A stretch of 64,000 nucleotides of DNA from assembly GCA_016801845.1 (NCBI GenBank), contig CM028917.1, forward strand, positions 2,288,501-2,352,500, given 5' to 3'. The position numbers and the translations under genes are program-made. The stretch is from Polydactylus sextarius (Eukaryota > Chordata > Actinopteri > Polynemidae). Under the pieces are notes generated by a model. The model was given only the letters and a program-made list of their open reading frames with translations. It ran no database searches and was not told where the DNA came from. Below are positions 49,801 to 62,821 of this stretch, one piece after another (the stretch's first letter is position 1; each line of letters opens with the position of its first letter).

Positions 49801-52394
49801 TTGACTTTTTGAAAATATATTGTTTTTCAAAATAAAAGTTTGAATTGTAGGGCTATATTTTCATTCAATGTACAATATGTCAAAAGAATCAAATGGCCAT
49901 GTTACCTGATGGTGTGATTTAACCATTTGATTTATAACATTTCCTAAGTAAACCAGTCGGTTTTGACATTATGCAATGTGTGTACGTCCAGCATAAAATG
50001 ACACAAAAAAGGGTGACTTGATGTGCTGTTATATTCACCGGGTCACACTGGAACAAACTGACATGACAGACATTGCAAAGGAGTTTGTGCAGTGTGATAT
50101 GAGATGCAGACTGTCCTTCGGAAAGTTTTAAAAATGGTAAGAAATCGGTTACTTCCAAGTGTAGCACCTCCAAGTGCACTGCTTTGTGTTTACGATGTTT
50201 ATCTCTAGAGCGCTATTCAGGGCTGGTATGAGCAAGTTGTTGATGTTGAGTTGCTGTAGAAGTGCTTTTGCTGTGTACTGTTAGATGTTACTACTACTAC
50301 TGTTGCATTTTACTATTGCGCGTTTATGTGCAAGCTTGGTCTATTGTGGACTGAAGTGACTGATTGATGGGTTAATCTGAGCCTTATGTATAATGTTACA
50401 TGCATGTCTGTGTATTGATGCTACATGTGTGGCGTTGTCAGACCTAACATTTCAACATCAGTCATATAGTCCAGTTTCCGTGCATATGCACCCTCTTGCG
50501 ATTAAATCCCCCCTTGTTCAAATGTGTTCGGTGGTCTATGATCTGGAGTCATTACTGAGCTGTCCTGATCAGTGTTTTCAGTTTTTCAGTTCAGTGTTTT
50601 CTCTGTGTTTGGTCTCCTCCAGCTCCTCAGGGAAGAATCTAGCTCCTTAGCTGCTAAATGCATCACTGTTCACCGCTAAGTTGGTAGCTTGTGCCTGACT
50701 GGTGCTGTGCAGGTGGTGAACAGTGGGTTTTTACAGCTTATTTGCAGAAAACAGCTGCCGGCTGCCAAACACAATAGCGATGAGGTGAAAACTGGACCAA
50801 AGCTGAACAGTTACACTCAGTGAAACTGAGACAATTAGTTGAAAACACAGAGCTGAGGAACAGCAGAGTCATGATTATTCTCTGGTGGTTCATCACTATG
50901 TGTAACGAGTTTCACACTGCTCAATCTTTTGATCCACTTTCAATATAAGAATGCTGCTTTCTCATGAAGCATGATGCTGCTATTTTGACTTTGAGCTTCT
51001 CCGTGATTTCTGTGGTTCACTGCTCAGAATCTGATTTTCATCTCAAAGCCGGTGTCAGTCTCAGATCCACGCATCCTGTAAATGCCAGTGATGCAGTGTG
51101 AGGCTAGTACATAAAGGGAGAGGTGATGTTGATGACATTGCTGGGTGTGTTAGCTTGATTCACCTTGAAGTGTGAGTCTTGCTGATGTGGAGTACTGCCA
51201 TGGCCACACTGCCTGCATCATGTTTGTGTGGTTGTCACAGAAGACAATGGTTTTTATTTTGGCATCCAGGTAAACAGATTAGAAAGCCACACTGCCACGA
51301 TGCTGCAGGATAAGCTCAAGTTTTGGCGTCTTGCATGAGACCATGTAGTAAAAGTTAGCTAGTGGCTAACGTTGCTTAACACTGACAATTTGTGCTGTAG
51401 TTTCAATGTCTGTAGTGACTCCCTCTGAAAGAGATGATCATTATCAAAGCCAAGCTCAGTGTAAAGAAACTGGACTTGTGTGTAGCAATGCTGCAGACAT
51501 GCGAGCCTGAACAAATACGCAACGCTTACAGGCATCAGGATGATCAGCTGACTCTGTGAGGTACATACTGAAAAAACTCTCTGTGCCTTGATCTGAGCTC
51601 TGTTTGTGTTTGGTTGAAGAGATATTACTTCTGGCTTGGAGATGTGAAGCTGAGTGAACAGTGTGTAGATCCCGGTTTACTCAGTGTGTCCCTGCCGGGG
51701 AGCAAACGCCAGCTAACAGCTGTCTGCAGATATCAGGCTGACGTCTTGTCAACACAAACAGCAGACTCTCAGTTTCTGTCCTGTCCCTGCTCATCAGTGT
51801 TGCCAGCTTTGTGACTTAGTTGCAAGATTTCGTGACATTTCAGACTTTTTGGTGACTTTTTTGGACAAAAAACCAAAGATGTTTGAGAGACAAAATGAGA
51901 AAGATATTCTGTCACTTCTAACTTTCTGTCTGATCATTTTTGAAGTAAACACAGCTGAACTCACAGCACTGTTGTTGTCTTTGAATCAAGGCAAAGTCAG
52001 CTGTCACTGTATGTGTAAAATACTGTGCATGTGAACACAGAGAGCAGGAGAGAGGCGAACTGATGAAAGGCTGACAGCAGCCAATACAATGCAAAGCAAC
52101 ATTATAAATACATACAAGTCTTAAGAACTATAGATGTCTCATGTTTTAGTTGTTTTTGGTGCATAAGTACATAAATCCTTTTGTCAACAGTTTCATAACC
52201 AAGAAAAGTGTGCAGTTTTAAGCCTTTTAGCCTTTAATATGAATTTTACACAGTTTATGCTCATGGAAAATGTTGCTCAATTACAAAAGAAATAAGCGTG
52301 AAATAAATTCTCACAAGCACTTTTAACAACGCTGGTATTTATCTGATGGAGATGAATCATCAAGAAACTCACTGCATCAAATTAAATCGATGCT

Positions 52395-52565
52395 GGTTTC
52401 CATCCATTCATAAATCTACCATCTCTTCCAGGGGGATCCCAAGGCGGACCAAGAATACGCTGCAGAGATGATATATATCATTTAGCCTTGTGTGTCCAAA
52501 AGGCGTCCAGAACACACGCCTGAGCCAGACTGCCTGAATTAGACGTTCCTGACCTTCATTGACTG
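52395..52565 (-). mobile_element. Second fragment of the old LINE seen at 39.8 kb
   Basis: CATCTCTTCCAGGGGGATCC, CAAGGCGGACCAAGAATACG, GTGTGTCCAAAAGGCGTCC and CACGCCTGAGCCAGACTGCC follow the same teleost LINE family in the same orientation. The match is weaker than at 39785. Confidence 0.4.
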
Positions 52566-52604
52566 GGTTCTCCAAAGAATGCAGTCCTTGACCTGAAACA
52601 CAGC

Positions 52605-52795
52605 TACAGTGTTGTTTCGTACAATGTCCCTCTGGGAAACCTGGGTCTTGGTGTTCATGTGGATGTTACTTTAATACAAGCCACCTACTTAAATATTGTT
52701 GTCCATCCTTTATGGAAACAGTATTCTCTTGAAGCAGCGTCCTCTGTGCTATACTCAGCAGGTGGTCGTGATGTTATGGCTGAGCTTCCTCCTCA
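52605..52795 (+). mobile_element. Tc1-like transposon 3' end remnant
   Basis: CTCTGGGAAACCTGGGTC, TTCATGTGGATGTTACTTTA, AAGCCACCTACTTAAATATT and ATGGAAACAGTATTCTC correspond to the catalytic-domain region of a common Tc1-like element. The text then jumps to CAGCAGGTGGTCGTGATGTT, which matches its terminal inverted repeat. Several hundred bases between are deleted. The frame is broken, so it is inactive. Confidence 0.65.
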
Positions 52796-52799
52796 TGAT

Positions 52800-55700
52800 G
52801 ACAGTCTGGTAAAACAGCTGACTTACTCCTGACTGAGATCAATTTGATGAAATCTGATCAAATCATGATTGATGATAAAAAAAAAAACTGTCCCTGCATA
52901 AAAACTGTTTTCAGCTTGTCTGACCTGCTTGTTCGTTATATTAGACAATCACCTGCAGAAGAACGCGTCCCTCATCACAGCCTGTCAGACGTGAATACAC
53001 TGTGGCATTTAAAAAGAAAGTGTCATTGTCACAAATTAGCTCATCTGTGTTTGACATTAATCAGTGAAGCAGTTTGATTACCTTTTGGAAATGTACAGAC
53101 TCACACAGAGCCTGCTCCTGGTCTAATCATAAAGATATGTTTAAAAAAAAAATTCTTGGATGAAAAAATTTCTTGGTAAATCCTAACTCGGCTTAATCAT
53201 CACGCTCCTCTAATGACTAGCACAGTGTGTGTTTGACGCAGCAGCAGCAGATCGGCAGCAGCTGAGTGCACACGGAGCCCGATGCCAGCGTACTGACAGC
53301 AAAGTCTAAGTAGGACACCAGGGCTGCGAGAACAAGCTCCTGAAAGCTGTTGAAGCTTTTTTTGTTGGTTTAACTTCTGCCGGCTCGGAGCAGGAAGCAG
53401 TGATGAAGTGAGGGCAGGCAATGGATCACAATCTACACTTTGTCCTTCACCTGATTTCTCACTGCCACTGGAGCTCGGGTGATTTAACCTGTTGAACGCG
53501 CTCATCCTCGGCTTTGTGTGTGGGCTGACTGCTGCATTATGTTCTAACACGTTTACAGAAATAATGAAAAATACATTCAGGGATGATATCAGATGTTGCT
53601 GAAGCTCCAAGCAAGTTTCCACTGCAGTGGATTTTAATGGGCTGGTTTGCTCAAATTACAAAAAAATGACTTTCCTCTCGTGGCATCCAGGAATCCAGTT
53701 AGTTTGGCTTTTATTTGTTCAGATCTCCATCTCTTCTGTTTCTGCCTCCACTCCAATACAATTGAGTCAAGTGGCTCACGTTCATGTTGCTCACAGCATT
53801 GAAAAATGAAAAAGCCTTGTAACTCCCAGACCTCATTGCAAGCCGTTTTCCAAACACTTGGGGTGTTTTTTTATACCTTAAAGCTGTGTGATAACAGCAA
53901 TCTTACATATTTATTGCCCATCACACTTTGTGAGATGATTGAAAAAAAAAATCTCAGTTGTAATCTGTGTCCAGCAGATGTGAGGTGTCAGACCTTGTGC
54001 TTAGTCATCTCACAAAGTGAATAGAAAATATACATAAATATATATGTTTGTTATCAGAGGTTTCCTTGACTTGTATCATTCATGTGGCTGTTCTTCTCCT
54101 TCTGACAGGAAACAGGTTGTTCCACATTTGGAAAATGAAAAAAAAAAAAAAAAACTTTAAAATCAGAGCTGTAGAATAAGATGGTGCTTTTCAATGTGTA
54201 TGTGGGAGCTTGTTGCACATTGGGCAGTTAGAAGTGAGATTGAGGAACTCGGTTTTACTCTTGACTGTTATTTAAAATCTGGAAGGTGATCTTTTAAGGT
54301 GCTACGCCTTCTGAGTTGTGCTGCCCCTTCACGGCAGACGGGACGCTACAGCAGCTGGCTATTGGAAAGTGCACGTTCATTTCAGTAGCAGATAAGAGGT
54401 GAACTGAAAAGCTATGTCCTTTGAAGGTTGCATGGATTTGTCAACCATATGCATCATAGGTGCATGACTGGGCTATCTGTGCAGTTGTGTAGCTGACTAC
54501 TGATATCAGAAAGCATCAAGATGGGCTGGCTAAGGCTAGCTGATTAGCTAACCAGTAGAATCTAAGAAGTTTGATCTTGGACTTAATGCAAACATTATCA
54601 TGATACATTAGTGATGTACCACTAGCGAAAACTTAAATATGGACCCTTTAAGTAGAACGTGGCTCACACGTGATGCAAACTTTATTATAAGAGAATACAT
54701 TCAACAGCAAATAGAGACTTAAGTATGAAGCATGTATTGCTTGTTAAGAAAACACACACTTAAAAATGTACACAAGCAGTGCTACATGTGATATGAATCA
54801 TAGCCAGTAGCCAGTATATGTTTTAAATTCTCAGTATGAATTAGTAAGGCTCAGTGCTGAATTTTAGATGTTATCTGTTGAAGAAAACTCCTGTGAGGAT
54901 TAAAAAAAGCAGTGGCCATCTGGTGAGGGAGAGCTTTGCTGTGGTTTGTGGGTTTTAGGACCACACTGTCTCACTGTATTGTACCCATGGCTGTTATTTT
55001 TTGGTCTGTCTGAGGAATTATGGAAGATAGTGGTTTCTCCTTGTGGCAAAGCTGAGAAGCAGTTTTTGAATATTTGATGCGGAAACCTCAGTACCTGGTG
55101 AGACAATCACTGATAGACTGGCAGTAATCAGCAGCTCTACCTGCTGCATATGGATGTATTAGAATAATTTCATCACACAAAGGGAAAAATTACTTTCCCC
55201 CAACATGATGAGGCTTCTGTTTCCATGTGTGAGAGCAGTTATACATTACACAACATACAGGCAGACTTGGAGAGAGAATATAAGTACGTGCACGTATGAA
55301 AAAAACAAAGAAAGCAGCTTTATCGTCACTCTCCACATTTGCTCTTTCTATGACTGAAAGCTCTGCCGGTTGGCAGCTGTCCCTTTCTGCCTCAGACATA
55401 ATCATCCCCAGCAGAATTCGAGGCCTCAATCAAAAAGCCGCATGCGCAATGTGCACCGTCAGAGGAGCAGTATACAAGACAGATCTACATGAAACACCTG
55501 GGGACAGTCATTACAGCCCCGCAGCTTATCAAACTCTAAATCCAAGAAATACCCCCAGAGGAGCTGGAGGCTCCGCTGTGGTTGCAGATTGCTGGAAGAA
55601 CAGAGACAGAAGTGATTGATGTCATCTTGATGGTTGTTGTTGTCAGATGTTTTTTGGAGTTTCTGGATCAGACTGGGCGGTCTCTTTGTTCTCTGCAATA

Positions 55701-56145
55701 TATTTCAAGTTGATTCTGAGTATTAATGAGACTTAAGTGATTTTTTTTTTGTTTGTTTGTTTTGTTTTTCAGAAGTGAAAAACATATGCCAGAGGACAGA
55801 GAGAAGACTCCAAGAAATTCTAAGAAATGAGTTTCTTTCTTGTGACACAGGAAGAAAAAAGGTACAGGTATTTTATTCATATTTCTGAAAGCTGAATTAT
55901 CGCCTCATTTACCAAAGCTTTGAGGAGCAAGTTTGTAAAGCAAAAAGACCAACAAACAGCGTCACATGCAGTCTCATCTTCATGTCATTGTTTTATCTTC
56001 ATTGTGAAATAAAGGTCATTAACTGCAGATCAGCTTTTAGTTCTTGATAGTTTTAACATTTACTTTTGCATTTTGACAAGTTACACAGATTCATTTTGCC
56101 CACATTGTAATATTTTGGCAGAATATTGCTTCACCACTTGTACTA
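52800..56145. other. Non-coding region with an inverted repeat
   Basis: No gene recognised. A 140-codon minus-strand frame at 53200-53622 has no recognisable domain and mixed composition. I consider it chance or part of an untranslated transcript. Confidence 0.45.
53924..54019. repeat. Perfect 15-bp inverted repeat with 66-base loop
   Basis: CACTTTGTGAGATGA (53924-53938) and TCATCTCACAAAGTG (54005-54019) are exact reverse complements. The loop is unstructured to the eye and holds an A10 run. It could be a worn MITE or a transcribed hairpin. Confidence 0.7.
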
Positions 56146-56149
56146 ACTC

Positions 56150-56400
56150 TCAGACTGTAAACAAAGATGGCCGACGTGGCAACTCCCCAAATGTGAAGCC
56201 AAAACATTTTGATCGCCCTCTGGTGGCTGGCTGTTGTAATATATCTCATAAATTCTGCCGTTAACAGGCGAGACACGAACCAAAATAAAACATTAAAGCA
56301 CAAGTCAAATATTTTAGATTCATTCCTCATGAGTTTGGTTTTAATAGTTATTTAATGATATAAAAAATGGGTAAGATGTCAAACTCCTGTCAGCACTTGT
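56150..56400 (+). repeat. 'GCCCTCTGGTGGCTGG' interspersed repeat, copy 3
   Basis: AAAGATGGCCGACGTGGCAA, GTGAAGCCAAAACATTTTGA, CGCCCTCTGGTGGCTGGCTG, TCTCATAAATTCTGCCG and GAGTTTGGTTTTAATAG align in order with 28545-28745. The family is one I know as widespread in percomorph fish, class unresolved. It carries a CTCF-like word at 56213-56226. Confidence 0.65.
56213..56226 (-). promoter_or_regulatory. CTCF-like motif inside repeat copy 3
   Basis: On the minus strand CCACCAGAGGGCGA matches 13 of 14 positions of the CTCF core CCASYAGRKGGCRC. Sequence match only. Confidence 0.4.
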
Positions 56401-59400
56401 ATCTGAGATATTTGATCTTCATTTCAGTTTTTTCCTGACCTCTCGTGGTTCTCAACCCTCAAAATACTCTAAACACAAAAGGTGCAGACCTGGTTTATAA
56501 AAAGAGAAAATAAGACTGTAACCTACCAGCACCGGGGGTGATGAAGCTGTTAGCATCCCTGCAGCTGCAGACAAACAGCAGAGAAAAGTGAGAAGAGTGT
56601 GTGTCCTGATAAAGACTGAGGTTAGGCTGAGCAACGGCGATAGGGTTAAGTAGAAATGAGACGGTTCCTTCTAGTCTGAATTCTAAGCCACAAAACACCG
56701 TCTGACTTTCAATTAACATCCCGGTGCCCTCCCCATCACTCCGCATTTGCATCACGATGCTCACCTCACCAGAGATAGCTCCACACATATATACTTGTTT
56801 ACGAGGAGGGAAAATTGGAAACTGGGGTGTGACTTGACTTTGAGGAGGACATCCTGTTAGGGAAATGATCAACCTAGCGTATCAGCCAGGGCTCTAAAAA
56901 CAGCCCCCGCCCTCCCTAACGAGGCCCAGGGCATGGCAGATGTCATAGCTCATAGACAGAAAGAGTTTACACTAGGATTGAAATTATTAGAAGGAATTTG
57001 AGAGCGGGGGCACACCAGAGACTCTACAACAGTCTGAAAGACATTATTGATCAAAAATCAGAAAAGAGAATAAAAAGGAGACTTATTAACTCCAACCAAC
57101 CACAGTCCAAAACCTAAAGTTAAATCCTCATATTTGAAGAACTGGAACATGGAAATACTGAGTATGAATCAGTCATTAAACCTGGTTCTTGGTTCCAAAA
57201 TCATTAATGTAAATTTCCACAACAAATAACAAAGCAAGGCACTGGACAAACTCCTCGTCAATTCAGCCTGTGTGTCCGTTATTGATCACTGATCAATGAT
57301 TTGATTTGCCAATTACTCACTGGTGGTGGTGAGCTGCCATTTTGCGTCGAGTTGGCCAGACCAGGAGCATTCAAGTGCTGATGTTGTTGGTGAACTGAAC
57401 GTATCCAGTAGCAGCAGCACCAGCATCCTAAACTCTCCATCCCTCAGTCTGTTTTTATTTAATGGTCTCACGGACAAGATTCTTTACTTGATTTGTGCTA
57501 AATACAGAAGGAAGAGAAGCTCCTTAGTCTTTAAATGTTGACTTTTTATTTTGAAGATACAACTGAACTACTATATATACTAAACAAGTATGTGTTACAT
57601 CTGAGAGCTGAGTTTCTGAGATACACTTTGTTTAAATGGTTAAACTTGCACACTGGTTTTCTTTGCCTGTAAATGTAATCAGTATCTTGTCCAAGGACAC
57701 ATGATGAGAGCAGGAGGAGCTGGCTGTTAGTGGCCGACCTGGTCTACCTCCTCAGCCTCAGCCGCTCTGTGCATGTCATTAAAATTAACAAAGCATCCAA
57801 CTTCTGAACTGCTGTGAGTCTCCATTTTCCCTCTTTAATGATAGTACTAATTACCGACTGTGAGATTCACACACAGAATGTCAAAGTTACACACTCCCTT
57901 TGTTGTAAGACACCACGGTGCACCCAAATAGCCAAATCAGGTCCCAGTCCTCTGTTGGATCCGAGTTAAGACTCAAAAGAAATGTCCATTAAGATACAGA
58001 GTTTAAAAAATAGGTCTTGGTGTTTCATTTCATGGCTGCAGACATATCGATAATTCCCAAAACTCCTTTGTCAGAACCCTGCAAGGCATTAAAAGGTAGT
58101 AATTACCAAAGTGAGGGAAAACAACTGGATAACCTGATTGTCTATTGATTCTGTATGTTGTGCTGTGAACAGATTTAGCATCGCCGGGGGCAAAGTGTGG
58201 AACAGGACCAGAAAGCAGCATGTGGTAATGTTCAGTAAACACCACTGTTGGAATATTATCATTTAGTGTTTGTCTCAAAAAAAAAAAAAGAAAAGAAAAG
58301 ACGTGTGTCACCCAATTAAATGGTCTCACCCTCAGCTGCTCGCTCACACGAGTCCTTCTAAATACAGATTCAATTTCAGCACTGCATCATATCGGCGGCA
58401 CTTAAAAACTGACGTTTAAAAACTGTCGTCAGTTTTCAGAAGATGAAACAGAAGCCAGGTTATTTATGCTCCATTATTTAATGGTGCATGAGACGAGTCC
58501 AAAAGAAACAACATTTGTCTTGGCTGCAGTGTTTTTTTCCAGCTCCCCCTTCACTTACCAAACACACTGGCTTTGTTTAAAAAATCAGATTTATCGCTTT
58601 TTTTTCTGTTCTAAACAGAAGGAAGGTGGTGAATTTTAAACAATGAGTAAAGACGCGAGGCTCGGCTGCATTTCCCCCTTTCTTCTCTTATGCCCCCTCC
58701 CCCACCCCCTCCTGACCTAAACGGGAGCCGCTGACACAGATTGATTTTGTTTTGTGGTGAGGCTGCGTGATAAGCAGAGAGAAAATAATGAGCTTTGTCT
58801 CATTAATGGAAAGAGAATGTATTATGGGTCATACACTGCAAATGAATTATGCATAAGGAATAAACAGCCTCTGTGGCAGACGGCTACATATCATCATCAC
58901 AGAAACCTAATTGTTTTCATGGCGAATGTCTGACCATGTCCGCTGCACCTGAATGACACTTAGCGGCGGCTCGGTTGATGTCGAAGCCGCAGTGGAGGGT
59001 GAGGTCGTCTGGGCTCGTACGGCACCGAAACAGGATCCTGTGATGAGCAAACATTTTGTCACTGTGATATTACAGTTGTTTCCATGCAACAGAGATCAGC
59101 TGGGGATTACGGTACAGTGCTTCAATCTATTACTCAACACTTTAATGGAAGCTCTGTCTTGTTATTCATCGCATGGCTTCGTCTTTGGTGTAATGACAAG
59201 TTTCACTCAATAAGAATGTGTAGAGTTAACTGGATTTATTTTCCACCTCTAGGGACAGCTCTGTGAGTACAGGAATACAGTTTGATGATCAAATTTACGC
59301 TAACATAAGCTTGGCCTTTGACCTTCTGTACAAATCTGATGTTTTCGATGACAACTCACACAAAAAAGCTGCAGTTGTGCAGATGTAACCCCGGATTTCT

Positions 59401-61380
59401 CACTGAATGCGTTTTACTTGCAGAACGTTTGTGTTGTGTCGTTCATCAGTACCCACATTTTGCATACGTTTTACGTCCAGCAATCAGCCCTCAGCTGGCA
59501 TCACGAGATCTCGCAAATTCATGCACAATCATGCGATATAACAGGGTGTACTTTCTATATAGTGCCAACAGGGTGAAATGATGTCTGAAAGTCAGCTGGT
59601 GAACATAGTTTGTTTTATTTTGAAAGTTAACCGGATGTTTTATTTTGTTTTTGTGCTCGACTTCCTGTCCCACGCAATCTGCTGTGTGCTGAATTGCTGC
59701 GTAGTGTTCTGGTGTCCGGAAAAAATAGAGGGCATGCGGATCAGCTGTGGAACGCCAGATCAGAGACGCAACACAAGTGTTCCGCATTCAGTGGAATTTG
59801 GAAAGTAACCGTCTTCAGGTTGTTTCCATGTCAGCTTCTAAAATACACTGATCTCATCTGTTACCAGATATTAAACATGCATCATAACAGGTGTAGTCAA
59901 CAGCAAGTGGGCCATATTAGCATGAAGAACGTTTAAAGAACAGCTGAAGAAAAACGTAAATCAGTTCAGACGTGACGCGAGATAATCATCATGTTTTTAA
60001 TCCATGAAACAAAACAAAACGTTGTGTTCTCTGCACTGCAGAAACCTGAAACACTGCAGCACAGAATAACGCTGTGCCGCTAACAAACATATTGGGATTC
60101 AACATCCACTCGAGCTGTAACTTAAGATTGTGAAGCAAAAAAAAAAAAAAGAGAGAAAAAAAGAAAAGAAATCTCATCATCCCTGCAGAATGATAAAGCT
60201 GTCATCCTCTGATAATTTGCAGACAAACAGCAACCGTGTGTTTTGGAGCAGAGAGTTTTGGGGGGAAAGAAGTTTTGATGCTCATCATCAGTGCTCACTA
60301 CTTTTGTGCTTTCTGGACCAGAGAGTTTTAGTCCATCAAATCCTGTTTATGAGACATTTGAAGGACAGAGATAAGGGATTTACACTTTCTCTTTCCAAGA
60401 AGAAGAAGGAGAAAAGCCTGTGTTGATACAGGTGGATTTAGAAAAAAATGCTGAAAGTGCAACAAGATGAAACGTACAGGTTTCACCACTGGAGATTCTC
60501 AGGGTCTCGGGTGTTAACATACGGCGACTCATCAATACCTGTGAGAAAAACTACAGTAGCTCACATCCAAGATGCTGTACAGCTGTACATATATGAAACA
60601 CTTTATGTTGTCAAGTGTATCTCAGCTGTGCAGATGTCAATATAAACGTGTCGTCCTCCCGTCTCCTGCTGACTGCATGGACGACTTTTTGATTTTTTTC
60701 TTGTTCTCTCCTTCTTGCTGATGCCGGCAGATTGAGCTCTGATTGCCTGTCCCCTGCTGTCCTGCAGCATGGGAGCGATCTGCAGGCACCAGGACAGCAG
60801 GCCATTATTCAGTCTTTAGATGTGCTGCTTCTTATCAGCGCGCAGCGTTGACTGAGGCAGCTGCTCTTGTCAACATGCCAGCGCCCCAGCGTCCTCCGGG
60901 GGGACAGGATTTGACGGGGCCGCTCAACAAACTCCTTCAAAAAAAAAAAATAGAAAAAAAGGGGCGAATAAATACACAAACAGTTTCCCCGACAGTGAGA
61001 GTTGTGCTCTTGAAAGTGCACACGTGTAACCTCTCCTCACTCCGCCCAACAGCGTCGGCCGTGTGTCGCTCTCGGCGGGGGACGATGTTGGCGAGAAGGG
61101 TGTGGAGGAGGTGTTTGACAGATGACAGCTGCAGAATGAGGGCGACAATCTTTGGTCACTTTAAACAGAGAGAGACTGAGTGAGAGAGAGATGACTATCT
61201 AAAATGAAAAATGCTTCCTGTCGTGTTTCCCTTTTTGTTGACGGATTAAAAAGATATCGGGCGTGATCTCAAAGGACGTATTTACCCTCTGTGATTAACT
61301 CTCTGTGTTGTAATGTCCTTATGTTGCCTTTTGGTTTGAAACAACAGGGACAATCAAATAAGTTCTTATCGAGTGTAACA
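56401..61380. other. Gene-poor non-coding region
   Basis: No gene recognised. The frame at 60743-61183 (146 aa) includes a lysine run from an A-tract and has no family. The segment 58640-58960 is repeat-free with ATTA words. The block 59620-59815 is unusually CpG-rich for its surroundings and may be a young repeat. Confidence 0.45.
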
Positions 61381-61418
61381 AGACTAGATGAATACAAGGG
61401 CGTAGAGGCCTGCGCTAA

Positions 61419-61432
61419 CCATCAGGGGGCGC
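61419..61432 (+). promoter_or_regulatory. CTCF-like motif
   Basis: CCATCAGGGGGCGC matches 13 of 14 positions of the CTCF core CCASYAGRKGGCRC and is followed by TGG. It lies in sequence I do not recognise as a repeat. Binding is not demonstrated. Confidence 0.45.
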
Positions 61433-62060
61433 TGGTGCAAACAAGAAAGAAATCAAGGTCTTATTGTTTCTTTTTCAGTAAAATCACAACCTGTGACCTG
61501 AAAGGCCCAACACACAAATCTGTTTTCAATCAGTTTTTATTCTGTAAGGTGAAGTCCCACTTTTGTAGCCTACATTTTATTGTAGCTCCCTGGTCCGGTG
61601 AGTAGTTCTAGCTACAGCTCCCTCTACTGACTGTAGCAGTTATTATGGGAGAGAAAAAAATCAGATTGTTGTCTAAGTCTGTAATGAAGAGGTTGTTGTG
61701 GATAGAAGGGCTGATGAAGAAAAACATCAATTTAAAAGGTTAACAATCAACCTTGCTCCTTTAAACCATCAGTCTCACTAACAGCATATCAGTAGTATGT
61801 CTCTGAATGCTAACGTAGAGGATGGACCTCGCATCACCAAGGCAAAGAAGTGTAGTTAATGATATTGACGTATTTCACTGTGATTCTGAATCAGTGTTGG
61901 AGTCATTTGTTACTGGTCCTCATCAAAGATCATTTTGGCTCTACTCAAATACAAAACATATTTTGTTTATTTGACTGTTGACTTGTAGGCGTCAGACTTT
62001 AACTGAGCTCCCAACAACTGGAAATAAACACAGCATGATGCACTCAGCAGAGAATTTATA

Positions 62061-62061
<1 letters not shown>

Positions 62062-62101
<40 letters not shown>
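62062..62101. repeat. (GT)n microsatellite
   Basis: About 19 uninterrupted GT units. Confidence 0.95.
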
Positions 62102-62783
62102 ATTCATTCTCACCGCCTCTGTTTATGGTGCACAACTCAAGGTTGGGTGGTAAAGAAACCCTCAATGGGATGTTTTTTTTCTTACTGCGCAATGTAGAAG
62201 AGGACCATGACCTACAGGATCCCTGGTTCAGACCTGGTAAGGTGAGCTGCTTCATACGTGTGTGATCACTAGAGTCCTTGAATCCTTGAAAACAAATGAA
62301 GTAAACATCCAATATCCCAACATCCAAGACAAAATGTCAGCTTCATTATTTTGCCTGAGGTGGTCAGAGAGAATATGAGTATAAGCCAATCAGAGGCAGG
62401 ATGAATGGTGGTAACAACTAACAACGAACAGTATCATTCATATCATTTCCATTATAGTGGTCATATGTGTATTATCAAAACGGCCTCCAAATCATTCAAC
62501 AGCGTGGAAAAATGCTGTTTAAAAATACAGTTTTAATGCTGTTTGTAGTTGATAAGACAACATTTAGTGATCATTGTAGAGATGAGTTTGCCCTGCAAGC
62601 TTCTTGTAAATATATTCTTGATATAATATATATTTAGCCAGTAGGTGAAATACTCCATCATGATGTTCTGAGTCTGCCCAGAGGGATTTGGTGGTAATTT
62701 TGCTAAAGCTAGAAAGTGACTGTTGGAACTACATAGGAACATTTGGACATTTGAACATTTGTTGTATTAATGCTATCACATTA

Positions 62784-62786
<3 letters not shown>

Positions 62787-62817
<31 letters not shown>
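62787..62817. repeat. (AT)n microsatellite
   Basis: About 15 AT units, starting from a GTACAT. Confidence 0.95.

Positions 62818-62821
<4 letters not shown>

Larger units (their letters stand above)
40121..52390. other. Gene-poor non-coding region
   Basis: No gene recognised over about 12 kb. The longest frame, 46858-47277 (139 aa), starts at GTG and resembles no family. Items seen are a (TTG)n tract at 44014-44041, a tandem CACCAGGCAGTG pair at 47851-47878, a purine-rich stretch at 48110-48190 and G-runs at 48952-48963 and 49780-49800. The 45010-45420 and 48300-48720 stretches have more CpG and no repeats, and could be regulatory. Confidence 0.45.

Noticed and set aside
53200..53622. 140-codon minus-strand open frame
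   Set aside because: No recognisable domain and no signal or repeat structure. Length alone is not decisive in 64 kb, though a transcript could change this.
60743..61183. 146-codon plus-strand open frame
   Set aside because: It includes a lysine run from an A-tract and mixed low-complexity. No domain is seen.
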